Below are positions 8,846 through 17,311 of a stretch of 64,000 nucleotides of DNA, one piece after another; the stretch's first letter is position 1, and every line of letters starts with the position of its first letter. Made by a program: the position numbers and the translations under genes. Under the pieces are notes generated by a model. The model was not told where the DNA came from, did not search any database, and saw nothing but the letters and a program-made list of their open reading frames with translations. The DNA comes from Clostridiales bacterium (GTDB taxonomy: Bacteria > Bacillota > Clostridia > Oscillospirales > Acutalibacteraceae), in contig JAHZDE010000012.1 of the NCBI GenBank assembly GCA_019422525.1, positions 12,666 to 76,665 on the forward strand, given 5' to 3'.

Positions 8846-10150
8846 TCACAGCGCCGCCTTGCGGAACCGCACAAACCCCAGTGCAGCCAAAATGGCAGCA
8901 AATCCGCCCCAGACCAATAGAGAAATCCCCTCAAAGTGGGGCAGGATGGAAAATAGAAACGCCTCCTGCAAAAATTTTCCGGTATTGATAAACAGTGCCA
9001 CTGGGCTGCCCATGAGCAACATGGAATTCTGCATTCCGGGTACCATCTGGATCAGTCCCAGCAATAGCAGGGAAATGCCCACCGCAATCGCAGAACCCGC
9101 GTAAAAATTCTTGGTGAGGAGCATTGCAGCGGAGAAAATCAGCGTCATAATGAGCACCGCGCCCAGCCCCACGCCCAGTTGGAACCACCAGTAACCACCG
9201 ATGGTAACAAAGAAACGAGGAATGGTGGGGCCTCTCCAACCTGTCATGGCAGAAAAAGGGATATTCCAGTACAAGTCCAGCCGAAAAAAAAGAATGAATC
9301 CCAGCGTGACTACCAGCGTCATTGCAAGATAGGCCAATGCAGACACTGCCAAAGCAGACGAAATCTTATACAGGACAAATTTGCGCCCCGGCTTCCCGGT
9401 GTATACCATGCCCTGCATATTGTTCAAAAAGCTTCCGCCAAGACTACGGGCTACGATAATCCCGGCAAGCACAAAAGACACTGCCCACAAAAATCCAATC
9501 CCATACGAGTTAAACTGGCTTTCAAACCACATACTGTTTAAAGAGGAATCCATGCTCAACGGCAAAAGATATTGGTTCTCTTGGGTGGAGACAATGCTTT
9601 CTGCCCGCTGCTGCAAAGAACGGTATCCATCCAGAATCATCTCCTTTTTCCACTCAGAAAAAGGAACCGGTCTTGACTCCAGTTCGTTCCTGGCGTTTTC
9701 CACCATCTTGCTGGGGTCAAAGTCATGACTGCTGACGAGGTCGTAAGGTGCTTTAAAAATATCCAGATAACTTAAAACATTCCACCGGGTATCGTCATCC
9801 ACTTCTTGAAGCTGACTCAATTTTTGGTCCAGCTTTGACGGTTCCCCATTCCAATACGCTACAATGTCTTTGAACTCGATATTTTCCAGCCCGTATTTTT
9901 GAGCCACTTCCCGCAGTTTTTCTCCATCTGCTATATGTTCCAGATAAAAGTTATGATATTTCTCAATATCCTTTTCCGTAAAAGAAAAACCATTTTCCTT
10001 TACAAATTCATGGGTAATTGCATAATTGTCTTTATCATAGTTCCAGTTTGACCCACTGAAAAAAGCACAAATCAGCACTCCAAGAATCGCTACAATCCAC
10101 AAAAAACGGCTGCGCAGAATATATTTGAACTCCTGCCAGAATATCAACAT
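8846..10150 (-). CDS. ABC-2 type transporter permease-like protein, paralogue 1
   Basis: About 434 residues, first of the three tandem permeases and directly downstream of the ATPase (29-base gap). Membrane topology is as in the others. It shares GGYWWFQLGVGLGAVLIM in the membrane block and FSILPHFEGISLLVW near the end. The extracytoplasmic region is rich in charged residues and Tyr. GGGGGTGGAG precedes the ATG at 10150; a GTG at 10153 is an alternative. Together with the ATPase it could form an exporter or a multidrug/peptide-resistance transporter, but nothing in the sequence fixes the substrate. Confidence 0.75.
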   Translation of the reverse strand: MLIFWQEFKYILRSRFLWIVAILGVLICAFFSGSNWNYDKDNYAITHEFVKENGFSFTEKDIEKYHNFYLEHIADGEKLREVAQKYGLENIEFKDIVAYWNGEPSKLDQKLSQLQEVDDDTRWNVLSYLDIFKAPYDLVSSHDFDPSKMVENARNELESRPVPFSEWKKEMILDGYRSLQQRAESIVSTQENQYLLPLSMDSSLNSMWFESQFNSYGIGFLWAVSFVLAGIIVARSLGGSFLNNMQGMVYTGKPGRKFVLYKISSALAVSALAYLAMTLVVTLGFILFFRLDLYWNIPFSAMTGWRGPTIPRFFVTIGGYWWFQLGVGLGAVLIMTLIFSAAMLLTKNFYAGSAIAVGISLLLLGLIQMVPGMQNSMLLMGSPVALFINTGKFLQEAFLFSILPHFEGISLLVWGGFAAILAALGFVRFRKAAL

Positions 10151-10179
10151 CACTCCACCCCCTTTACATCCTCACAATC

Positions 10180-11043
10180 TTACTCTTTCTTCTCATCCCG
10201 ATACAGATACAAGAATACGTCCTCCAAGTTGGGCTCTACCGGGTTGTCATAAACCCCCGGCTCCCCGGCATAGCGCACCAGCACCTCGCCGTGCTCCGGC
10301 TTTTCACCCAGCACCAGATGCTTCGTTTGGAATTCGTCCCACTCCTTCTCAGAAATACGGGTCTCATACACCCGGCCTTTCATCATAGAGCAAATGGTCT
10401 CCACGGGGTTGCAGCCGATAACCTGATGGTCTTTGAGCAAAATCACTTGGTCGGCAATGCTTTCAATATCGGAAACAATGTGGGTGGAAAGAATCACTGT
10501 CCGGTCGCGCCCCATAGCGGAAATCATGTTGCGGAACCGCACCCGCTCTTTTGGGTCCAGGCCGGCGGTGGGTTCGTCCAGAATCAGCAGCTTGGGGTCA
10601 TTGAGCAGCGCTTGGGCAATGCCCACCCGCTGGAGCATACCGCCGGAAAACTTCCGCATCCGCTTTTTGGCGTCGTTTTCCAGCGCCACCTCCTGCAAGA
10701 CCTGGTCAATTTTCGCCTTGGCGGTCTTTTTGTCCATACCCTTTAAAGCCGCCAGATACAGCAGATAGCTTTTTGGGGAATAGCTCTTATAATACCCGAA
10801 CTGCTGGGGCAGATAGCCCAAAATCTCCCGGTATTTTGCCCCCAGCCGATTGATTTCCGTGCCGTCCCAGAGGATTTCCCCTTCGGTTGGAAACAGCAGC
10901 GTTGCCATCATTTTCATCAGCGTGGTTTTGCCTGCGCCGTTAGGAGCCAACAGAGCATATACTCCGTTTCCAAATTCCAGTGAAACATCGGACAAAGCCG
11001 TAAAATTCCCATATTTTTTCGTGACATGACGCACACTCAACAT
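10180..11043 (-). CDS. ABC transporter ATP-binding protein
   Basis: About 287 residues. Walker A is APNGAGKTT (Ala in place of the usual first Gly), the signature is FSGGMLQRVG and Walker B is LLILDEPTAGLDP, followed by the H-loop LSTHIVSDIE. The roughly 60-residue C-terminal tail fits CcmA/YxlF-like drug and peptide exporters. The ATG at 11043 has GGAGG nine bases upstream; the TTG at 11049 is too close to it. It overlaps the end of the preceding membrane-protein gene by 7 bases. It is the only ATPase for the three downstream permeases. Confidence 0.92.
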   Translation of the reverse strand: MLSVRHVTKKYGNFTALSDVSLEFGNGVYALLAPNGAGKTTLMKMMATLLFPTEGEILWDGTEINRLGAKYREILGYLPQQFGYYKSYSPKSYLLYLAALKGMDKKTAKAKIDQVLQEVALENDAKKRMRKFSGGMLQRVGIAQALLNDPKLLILDEPTAGLDPKERVRFRNMISAMGRDRTVILSTHIVSDIESIADQVILLKDHQVIGCNPVETICSMMKGRVYETRISEKEWDEFQTKHLVLGEKPEHGEVLVRYAGEPGVYDNPVEPNLEDVFLYLYRDEKKE

Positions 11044-11804
11044 TTCCAATAACCTCCCATTTTCTCATTGGTCTTTGATAAGGCCAGCTGCCTTGTCTGC
11101 CAGAAATAAAAGGCTGCGGCTCCCAACGCTACCACAAGCAGCAATGGCAGCGAAGCATGATCCATCCAAACCGTTAGATCCGACCGATAAAAGGCCTTCC
11201 CCAGTAGGAACAGCCCCAGACCATACCAGAGAACCAGCACCGTCCAGAACCACTTCTCCGGCAGAAAACGCAGCGATGCCATGAGCACCGTGCCGCACAG
11301 CAGATACGCCCCTGCCGACGCCAAAAAGATTTTCACCAGCAGTATTCCCTCCACACTGTGCACCGAAAGCAGGCTCAACGCTACCGAAAGTATCCCCACC
11401 ATGCCCATAAACACCATGCGGAAGGCCAGCAGATATTTGTCGTTATATCGGCACACGGCCCGTATCTCCCATACGCCCAACTGCTTTTCTATGATACAGG
11501 CTGCCAGACTGATTCCCGTCAGCAGCAGGGGTTGTATAAACAGGGTTATCTGCAAACAAAAATTTAGGTTTAGGGGATGGGTCTCCGTAAAATCTGCGGA
11601 AATCATACCCCAGCTGAAAAGCCCCACCAGCAGGCACAATCCAGGCGCCCATCCTACACCGCGGAAGCAGTTGATAAACCCCACGTTTTTCAGCATATGG
11701 GCCATCAGGGGCAAAAAGCGCCGCTCTTTCAAATCAGCTTGATCCAAAATTGCGGTGATTTCCCGCTGCCGTTCCAGACGGGAAGGGGGTTCCATCTGTC
11801 TCAT
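11037..11804 (-). CDS. Six-helix membrane protein co-transcribed with the ECF sigma factor
   Basis: About 255 residues: a charged cytoplasmic N-terminus of roughly 50 residues, then about six hydrophobic segments and a short charged tail. No named family is recognised with certainty. It resembles integral membrane components of ABC-2 systems. Its start codon overlaps the sigma-factor stop (TGATG), so the two are coupled. That is where an anti-sigma factor usually sits, so the N-terminal cytoplasmic stretch could hold the sigma factor at the membrane. This is inference; no zinc-finger anti-sigma motif is visible. Confidence 0.65.
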   Translation of the reverse strand: MRQMEPPSRLERQREITAILDQADLKERRFLPLMAHMLKNVGFINCFRGVGWAPGLCLLVGLFSWGMISADFTETHPLNLNFCLQITLFIQPLLLTGISLAACIIEKQLGVWEIRAVCRYNDKYLLAFRMVFMGMVGILSVALSLLSVHSVEGILLVKIFLASAGAYLLCGTVLMASLRFLPEKWFWTVLVLWYGLGLFLLGKAFYRSDLTVWMDHASLPLLLVVALGAAAFYFWQTRQLALSKTNEKMGGYWKC

Positions 11805-12346
11805 CAGGCCAGCTCCTTTCTGATTTTTTCCACAGCCCGGTAATACCGGCTTTTGACTGTGGAGGCAGGTACGCCTATCATCTCTGCAATGGTGTCGAAG
11901 GGCTGTTCTGCAAAGATATGCAGGCGCAAAATTTCCTGAGTTTCTGCGGGAAGGGTTTCAATCTGACGCAAAATCGATTCCGCTGTTTCCCTGTTCTCCA
12001 TGGCGTCCGAAACATGGCGGGTATCCATCAGATATTCCTCTTCTAAGGGAACGCTGTCCCGTTGAAGGCGGTAAAACCTGGAGCGGTACCGGTCTACGAT
12101 TTTATTGGTGGCAATCCGATACAGCCATGTGCGAAAAGCCGCCTTTGCGCTGTCATATCCGGCAAGAGAATCCAGCATACTCACGAAAATATCCTGAGTC
12201 AAATCCAGCACTGTTTCCCGATTTTCCCCGGTCTGCCGGGCCACCAGATAGAAAATATCATCATAGTATCGCTCGATGAGTTCTCCGGCAGCCTTGCGGT
12301 CTCCCCGGCGCAGGATTTTTCGGATGAGCTTTTCTTCCCGTTCCAT
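11804..12346 (-). CDS. ECF-type sigma-70 family RNA polymerase sigma factor
   Basis: A 180-residue sigma factor with regions 2 and 4 only. Region 2 reads LTQDIFVSMLDSL and TWLYRIATNKIVDRYR. Region 4 reads LPAETQEILRLHIFAEQPF followed by a helix-turn-helix ending VKSRYYRAVEKIRKEL. It is the first gene of an operon encoding a membrane protein, an ABC ATPase and three permeases, and so probably activates that operon under envelope or antimicrobial stress. A possible autoregulatory promoter lies just upstream. GGGAGGGGG precedes the ATG. Confidence 0.9.
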   Translation of the reverse strand: MEREEKLIRKILRRGDRKAAGELIERYYDDIFYLVARQTGENRETVLDLTQDIFVSMLDSLAGYDSAKAAFRTWLYRIATNKIVDRYRSRFYRLQRDSVPLEEEYLMDTRHVSDAMENRETAESILRQIETLPAETQEILRLHIFAEQPFDTIAEMIGVPASTVKSRYYRAVEKIRKELA

Positions 12347-12370
12347 GTTCCCCCTCCCTTCTCGTTCTTA

Positions 12371-12399
12371 TATTCGGAGTACGGAGCGAAAAAGTTTCA
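12371..12399 (-). promoter_or_regulatory. Possible ECF-type promoter of the sigma-factor operon
   Basis: TGAAAC (12399-12394), a 17-base spacer and CGAATA (12376-12371) lie 25 bases before the sigma gene. TGAAAC is the usual ECF -35 element. The -10 only partly fits the CGTA type. Confidence 0.4.
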
Positions 12400-12416
12400 G
12401 CTTTTGCAAAAAATTT

Positions 12417-12453
12417 CGAAAAAAGGCGCTGCCCGGTACAGGACAGCGCCTTT
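12417..12453 (-). terminator. Rho-independent terminator after prmA
   Basis: Arms GGCGCTG (12425-12431) and CAGCGCC (12444-12450) are followed on the minus strand by a run of T. It isolates prmA from the sigma-factor operon downstream. Confidence 0.85.
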
Positions 12454-12493
12454 CAAATTGATTTTTGAAGGAAAACTGGCGTGCGCAATCCAA

Positions 12494-13411
12494 TTATTTG
12501 CGTTTCGCACTTAAAGCTACCCAGCCTTTTTCCTCTTTTCGATCGATGATTTCAAAATGCTTTTCCACTGCCGCCAGCACATCCTGTTCCCGGGTGTCGA
12601 TAATCCCACTCATCAGGTACACCGTGTCCGGATTCATAAATTGCTCCACATCTTTCGTCAGCATAATAATCACATCCGCCACAATGTTGGCCACCACAAT
12701 GTCATATTTCCCCGTAACCTTATCGGTCAGGTTACCACAAATACCGGTAAACCGGTCTGCCACATGGTTGATCTCGGCATTCTCGTCGGCGGTCTTCACC
12801 GCCAGCTCGTCGATGTCCACGCCAACGGCCTTTTGTGCGCCTAACAACAGCGCTGCCACCGACAAAATACCACTGCCGCAGCCCACGTCCAGCACATCCA
12901 TACCGGGCTGCACATACTTTTCCAGAAGCTCCATGCACAGACGGGTGGTTTCATGGGTACCGGTACCAAAAGCCAGGCCCGGGTCCAAATCCAGCACAAT
13001 ACGTCCGCCGCTGTCTTTTACCTCTTCCCAGGTGGGACGGATGAGCAGCTTTTCCCCTACGGGGATGGGCTTGAAATACTTCTTCCAGTTGTTAATCCAG
13101 TCCTCTTCCACACAGGAGTCCAAGGAAATCTCGTTTTCGATTCCCTCCGCCGTGTACCGCTCTCGCAAAAAGGCCACCGCCTCTGCCGGGCTTTCCTCGG
13201 GGCTGATATAAATATGAATCAGCGCCTTGCTGCGGTCCTTTTGCAGCAGGTCTTCGTCAATCAAATCAATATGGGCAATCTCCCAAGCTTCTTCTTCCAG
13301 ATTGGAATAGTCCTCAATATAAATTCCATAGGGCACCACCATATTGGCAATGTCCCCTGCCTTATCCACATCTTTTGCGTTTACGGTGATGGTTACTTCT
13401 GTCCAGTCCAT
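12494..13411 (-). CDS. prmA: Ribosomal protein L11 methyltransferase
   Basis: About 305 residues, the usual PrmA length. An N-terminal substrate-recognition domain is followed by an AdoMet-dependent methyltransferase domain. DLDPGLAFGTGTHETTRLC lies at residues 141-159, the AdoMet-binding motif LDVGCGSG at 174-181, and VVANIVADVI further on. It would trimethylate ribosomal protein L11 in the cytoplasm. The frame is open upstream to 13576, but GGAGGA nine bases before the ATG at 13411 and the family N-terminus (MDWTEVTI) fix the start. TATAAT at 13448-13443 is the likely -10. It is divergent from the SpoVB-like gene. Confidence 0.95.
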   Translation of the reverse strand: MDWTEVTITVNAKDVDKAGDIANMVVPYGIYIEDYSNLEEEAWEIAHIDLIDEDLLQKDRSKALIHIYISPEESPAEAVAFLRERYTAEGIENEISLDSCVEEDWINNWKKYFKPIPVGEKLLIRPTWEEVKDSGGRIVLDLDPGLAFGTGTHETTRLCMELLEKYVQPGMDVLDVGCGSGILSVAALLLGAQKAVGVDIDELAVKTADENAEINHVADRFTGICGNLTDKVTGKYDIVVANIVADVIIMLTKDVEQFMNPDTVYLMSGIIDTREQDVLAAVEKHFEIIDRKEEKGWVALSAKRK

Positions 13412-13535
13412 GGCTTTTCCTCCGTTCGTTATCTTTACCCGTATTATACAGGAATCCCCGGAAAAATACCAGCCCCCGGAATGTTTTCCCGCCAAAGGCT
13501 CATATAGTGATAGCAGCAAAAAGGGGGGGACCGGT

Positions 13536-15068
13536 TTGAAGAAAAAGAGGTTTCTTGTCAACGGTATCATTCTCACCCTCTCGTCTTTGGCGGGAAGGTT
13601 TCTCTATATGGGCTTTCGGGTATGGCTTTCCCAAATGATTGGCGCAGAAGGGATGGGGGCGTATCAGCTGATTTTGTCCGTCTTTCTCCCGGCTGTATCC
13701 ATCTCCACCGCCGGGGTGAGCCTCACCGTTACCCGGCTGGTCACCAGCGCCATGGGGAAAAAGCAGCCGGAGACCATCCCCTCAGCGGTTGCCCGGTGCT
13801 GCGGGTTCAGTTTGCTCATGAGTTTCCTGGCTTGTACAGCCTTGTGGTGCAGCGCAGATTTCCTCTCGGATAAATTTCTGGGAGGCAATTCCGCCGGCGC
13901 GCTGCGGATACTGATTCCCGGTCTGCCGTTTATGGCGCTCAGTTCCTGTATGCGGGGATATTTTCTGGCAGTGCGGGGGGTGCTGCGCTCGGCGGCCAGT
14001 GAATTTGCCGAACAGCTTGCCACCATCTCTTTGACGGTGTTCGCCTTTCTGGCCTTTTCGCCTCAAACCATTGCCGACGCCTGCCTGTTGTCCATGCTGG
14101 GCGCCACCGTTGGGGAAGCGGTTTCCTGCGGATGCTCCTTTGTGCTATACCGGCTCCATGTCCGGCGGTTCAAAAGCCCGCAAAACCGGCCCTGTACCGG
14201 CGCAGGGAAAGCCATCCTCCACATTACGTTGCCCAGCACCCTGAGCCATGCCGCCCGGAGCGTCCTCTCGGCTGCCGAAAACCTGCTGATTCCTCTGGGA
14301 CTGCGAAAATGCGGGGCCACGGCTGCGGCGGCCCTGGCTCAATATGGGATGCTGGAAGGGATGGTCATGCCCATGCTGTTTTTCCCGTCCTGCTTTTTGG
14401 GGGCTTTTGCTTCCCTGCTCATCCCCGAAATGTCGGAATCGCTGGCTGCCGGAAAAAAGCACTCTATTTCTTCCGGGACTGAGCGCTCCCTGCGGATGAC
14501 GCTGTTATTCTCGATTTTTACGGCCTGTTTCTTTTTCGCCTTTGGGGAACAACTGGGCCTCTTATTCTATCGCAGCCGGGAAGCCGGAAAGCTGCTTCGG
14601 ATGCTGGCGCCGCTGGTCCCCCTATTATATTTGGACATGGTAACCGACGGCCTACTCAAAGGCCTTGACCAGCAAATCCGCTCGTTGCTGTATAACACGC
14701 TGGATGCTTCCCTGCGCGTTACCCTGATGGCAGTCCTGCTGCCTGTTCTGGGATTGAAGGGGTATTTTATCATCCTGTATGCCTGCGGGATTCTCAATGT
14801 GACGCTGAGCCTTTCCCGCTTGCTCAAAACTGCCCGGGTACGGTTTTCCCTGTGCCGGTGGATTCTTCTTCCCTTTTTGAGTGCGGCGAGCTGTATGATG
14901 CTGTGGCAGAAACTCCCACTGACTGCCCTTCCCGACTTTGTGGAAATCGGGGGAGCATTGCTGTGTACAGGCGGGCTGTATGTACTGATGTTACAGGTAA
15001 TGAAAAAAATCTTACAAAAACGAAAGGGGTTATTTTCCTTTCGTTCATTGACAAATGCCTGCAGATAG
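13536..15068 (+). CDS. SpoVB-like polysaccharide flippase (MOP superfamily)
   Basis: About 510 residues with roughly 14 membrane segments. The N-terminus KRFLVNGIILTLSSLAGR and the next motif IGAEGMGAYQLILSVF are typical of the SpoVB/MurJ-type lipid-linked polysaccharide flippases of spore formers. Stage V sporulation protein B is needed for spore cortex synthesis in Bacillus, but Clostridia carry several paralogues with other wall or capsule roles. The start is a TTG at 13536 behind AAGGGGGGGA. The frame stays open far upstream into the prmA promoter, where no start is plausible. It is followed after 76 bases by the CmpB-like gene. Confidence 0.85.
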   Translation: MKKKRFLVNGIILTLSSLAGRFLYMGFRVWLSQMIGAEGMGAYQLILSVFLPAVSISTAGVSLTVTRLVTSAMGKKQPETIPSAVARCCGFSLLMSFLACTALWCSADFLSDKFLGGNSAGALRILIPGLPFMALSSCMRGYFLAVRGVLRSAASEFAEQLATISLTVFAFLAFSPQTIADACLLSMLGATVGEAVSCGCSFVLYRLHVRRFKSPQNRPCTGAGKAILHITLPSTLSHAARSVLSAAENLLIPLGLRKCGATAAAALAQYGMLEGMVMPMLFFPSCFLGAFASLLIPEMSESLAAGKKHSISSGTERSLRMTLLFSIFTACFFFAFGEQLGLLFYRSREAGKLLRMLAPLVPLLYLDMVTDGLLKGLDQQIRSLLYNTLDASLRVTLMAVLLPVLGLKGYFIILYACGILNVTLSLSRLLKTARVRFSLCRWILLPFLSAASCMMLWQKLPLTALPDFVEIGGALLCTGGLYVLMLQVMKKILQKRKGLFSFRSLTNACR

Positions 15069-15144
15069 GTTTACACTGGAAACAGAAAAGCACAATCGTC
15101 AAAAAGTGTTTGAAAAATGCTTTTTCCAGAAAGGATTTCCAACC

Positions 15145-15942
15145 ATGCATCCCATTGAACAGCTTTGTTTCCTGTTTACCATATACAGCTTTTTGGGCTG
15201 GCTATGCGAGAGTATTTTCTGCTCTTTCCTATTTAAGAAATGGACGAACCGGGGCTTTCTCAACGGCCCTTTCTGCCCGGTTTATGGAATTGGCGGCCTG
15301 CTGATTACCAGTGCACTGCATCCCTTTACCGGTTACCCTCTTTATATTGAAATCCCGCTGGTGTTTGTTGCAGGTACTATCCTCACCACAGTGCTGGAAT
15401 ATATGACCGGATGGCTTTTAGAAACCATGTTTCACACTACCTGGTGGGACTACTCTCAAAACCGTTTTAATTATAAGGGGCGCATCTGCCTGCTCAATTC
15501 TATTTTGTTTGGCCTGTTGTGCGTCATCACCTTACTGGTTCTCGAGCCTTTCCTCCTCCATGTCCTCCATGCCATTCCCCGGTTCCTCCGTCCGTGGATT
15601 TTCACGGTGATTGTGGTTTATTTCCTTACCGATACCCTTTTGACCCTCCGAACTATCCTGACCCTGAACGGAAAGCTCAAACAGATTCAGCAGCTTCTGG
15701 ATGAATTCCGGGCTACTGGTACCCCCTTAAAAGCTGCCCATGCCGCCCTCTCCGATTACCTGACCGATAATCCGACAGTGCAGTCTTTCCGGGAACGCCT
15801 TTCCCGTTTGGAACGCTCCACTCCCTCCCAGCGGCGGCTCCTCCGGGCTTTTCCCACCATGAAGCCTCTTCGCAATGGGGAACCTTTTTTGTGGCTACAG
15901 CAGGAATGGCAAAAACGCCGCTCCGGGAAAAAGAAACCTTAA
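15145..15942 (+). CDS. Putative ABC-transporter-type membrane protein (CmpB-like)
   Basis: About 265 residues with five or six membrane helices in the first 190 residues and a basic cytoplasmic tail (end RRSGKKKP). It matches the group annotated as putative ABC transporter type IV / CmpB: YSFLGWLCESIFCSF and LEYMTGWLLETMFHTTWWDY are characteristic. No ATPase partner lies nearby and no transport function is established for the family. The ATG at 15145 has AAGGA upstream; the earlier in-frame ATG at 15055 would overlap the flippase gene. A strong terminator follows. Confidence 0.75.
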   Translation: MHPIEQLCFLFTIYSFLGWLCESIFCSFLFKKWTNRGFLNGPFCPVYGIGGLLITSALHPFTGYPLYIEIPLVFVAGTILTTVLEYMTGWLLETMFHTTWWDYSQNRFNYKGRICLLNSILFGLLCVITLLVLEPFLLHVLHAIPRFLRPWIFTVIVVYFLTDTLLTLRTILTLNGKLKQIQQLLDEFRATGTPLKAAHAALSDYLTDNPTVQSFRERLSRLERSTPSQRRLLRAFPTMKPLRNGEPFLWLQQEWQKRRSGKKKP

Positions 15943-15956
15943 TTTTCCATTTTTAC

Positions 15957-15990
15957 CAAAACCGCTTGCCAATTGTCAAGCGGTTTTTTT
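15957..15990 (+). terminator. Rho-independent terminator
   Basis: AACCGCTTG and CAAGCGGTT pair around an 8-base loop and are followed by TTTTT. It ends the flippase/CmpB transcript. Confidence 0.88.
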
Positions 15991-16017
15991 CGTATTGGAG
16001 ATTTGAACCTGCCTTCC

Positions 16018-16046
16018 TTGACAAGGTAAAAACACAGGTATATACT
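16018..16046 (+). promoter_or_regulatory. Consensus promoter of the marR-yczE operon
   Basis: TTGACA (16018-16023), a 17-base spacer and TATACT (16041-16046). The start site would fall near 16053, inside the palindrome at 16050-16073. Confidence 0.88.
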
Positions 16047-16049
16047 ACT

Positions 16050-16073
16050 TAATAGTTTGAATACAAACTATTA
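16050..16073 (+). promoter_or_regulatory. MarR operator palindrome
   Basis: TAATAGTTTG and CAAACTATTA are perfect 10-base inverted repeats around a 4-base centre. They cover the predicted transcription start of the MarR operon. The size and placement are those of an autorepression operator. Confidence 0.8.
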
Positions 16074-16091
16074 TCAGACAGGAGCGGAACC

Positions 16092-16526
16092 ATGAATCGA
16101 AATGATCTGCATTACCTATTGATGCTGGGGTTTAACCATTCTAACCACGCCATTACCTCCCAAACCGGAAAATGGGATCTGTTGCCCGGTCAGCCCAAGA
16201 TTTTGGAATTCCTTCGGGAGCATAATGGGTGTACCCAAAAAGAAATTGGTCATGGATGCGCATTGGATAAATCCACTGTAACAAGCCTTCTTTCACGGAT
16301 GGAAGGCAAAAACCTGATTTTCCGCAGCCCGTCTGAAATTGACCGGCGCCATATGCTGGTATTTTTGACTGAAGAGGGGGCTTATTGGGCCAAACGAACC
16401 GGTGAAATCTGCAAACGGGTGGATGCATTGGCAATGGAAGGAATTTCGAAAAAAGAACAGGAAGCTTTTTTGGCTACCTTTCAAAAAATTATGGAAAACT
16501 TGGAAAAACTGGAGGACAAAATATGA
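16092..16526 (+). CDS. MarR-family transcriptional regulator
   Basis: A 144-residue winged-helix dimeric repressor. The helix-turn-helix reads NGCTQKEIGHGCALDKSTVT and the wing ends in a DRR-like motif (EIDRRHMLVFLTEEG). MarR proteins release DNA on binding phenolic or other small ligands. The perfect operator overlapping its own start site makes autorepression, together with the downstream membrane-protein gene, very likely. AGGAG precedes the ATG. Its TGA overlaps the next ATG (ATGA at 16523). Confidence 0.93.
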   Translation: MNRNDLHYLLMLGFNHSNHAITSQTGKWDLLPGQPKILEFLREHNGCTQKEIGHGCALDKSTVTSLLSRMEGKNLIFRSPSEIDRRHMLVFLTEEGAYWAKRTGEICKRVDALAMEGISKKEQEAFLATFQKIMENLEKLEDKI

Positions 16527-17176
16527 AAAAATGGTGTTATCGATATGGGTATTTCCTTTTGGGTGTGATTCTGAACTCTTTTGGCGTTGCGCTAATTACC
16601 AAAGCAGCTTTGGGGACTTCCCCCATTTCCAGCCTGCCCTATGTGCTTAGCTTCCGCTTCCCCTTGACGCTGGGAGGATTTACCTTTATTATGAACATCT
16701 TTTTTATTCTTGGGCAAATTCTTCTTCTGCGGCGCAAATTCCAGTGGTTACAGCTGCTGCAGCTGGGTGTAAATATCGTTTTCAGCTTGGTGATCGATGT
16801 GAGTATGAACCTGCTGTATTGGCTTGTGCCGAATACTTGGTGGGAACAGCTGCTGGCCTTGCTGGCGGGATGCATCGTCCTGGCTTTGGGAATCAGCATT
16901 GAGGTCGCGCCCAATGTGCTGATGGTTCCTGGAGAGGGATTGGTAAAAGCGATTTCCACCGTGTTTCACAAGAAATTTGGAAGCGTTAAAATTGCCTTTG
17001 ACGTCACTCTGGTTGCACTGGCAACTTCTCTGTCGTTTATCTTTTTCTTCCATCTTCAGGGTCTTGGCTTGGGAACCATTATCTCCGCTTTGATTGTGGG
17101 AAAAATCGTCAACATCTTTAACCGTCATTTCCCGCTGATTTCCCATATTTCGGCTCTTTGCCATCAGGAAGCATAA
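16523..17176 (+). CDS. YczE/YitT-like integral membrane protein
   Basis: A 217-residue protein with about five or six membrane helices. The N-terminus RYGYFLLGVILNSFGVALI and the motif KAALGTSPISSLPYVLS are hallmarks of the YczE-like group. A substrate is not known for the family; YczE affects secondary metabolite production in Bacillus. Co-transcription with, and probable repression by, the overlapping MarR gene suggests an efflux or uptake role triggered by a small molecule. Confidence 0.8.
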   Translation: MKKWCYRYGYFLLGVILNSFGVALITKAALGTSPISSLPYVLSFRFPLTLGGFTFIMNIFFILGQILLLRRKFQWLQLLQLGVNIVFSLVIDVSMNLLYWLVPNTWWEQLLALLAGCIVLALGISIEVAPNVLMVPGEGLVKAISTVFHKKFGSVKIAFDVTLVALATSLSFIFFFHLQGLGLGTIISALIVGKIVNIFNRHFPLISHISALCHQEA

Positions 17177-17200
17177 GAGAAATTCTTTCTCAAATAAATA

Positions 17201-17241
17201 AAAAAGCTGTGAACGGCTATCTGGCCGCCCACAGCTTTTTT
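17201..17241 (+). terminator. Terminator of the marR operon
   Basis: AGCTGTG (17205-17211) and CACAGCT (17230-17236) pair and are flanked by A- and T-runs, so it can work in both directions. Confidence 0.85.
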
Positions 17242-17255
17242 CATGGAAAATATGC

Positions 17256-17297
17256 AAAAACGCCGGAAGCTGCATTTTTAACAGCTTCCGGCGTTTG
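17256..17297 (-). terminator. Terminator of the M3 peptidase gene
   Basis: CGCCGGAAGCTG and CAGCTTCCGGCG form a perfect 12-base stem around a short T-rich loop, with T-tracts on both strands. It lies 15 bases past the peptidase stop. Confidence 0.88.
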
Positions 17298-17311
17298 TTT
17301 TGACTCATTTA

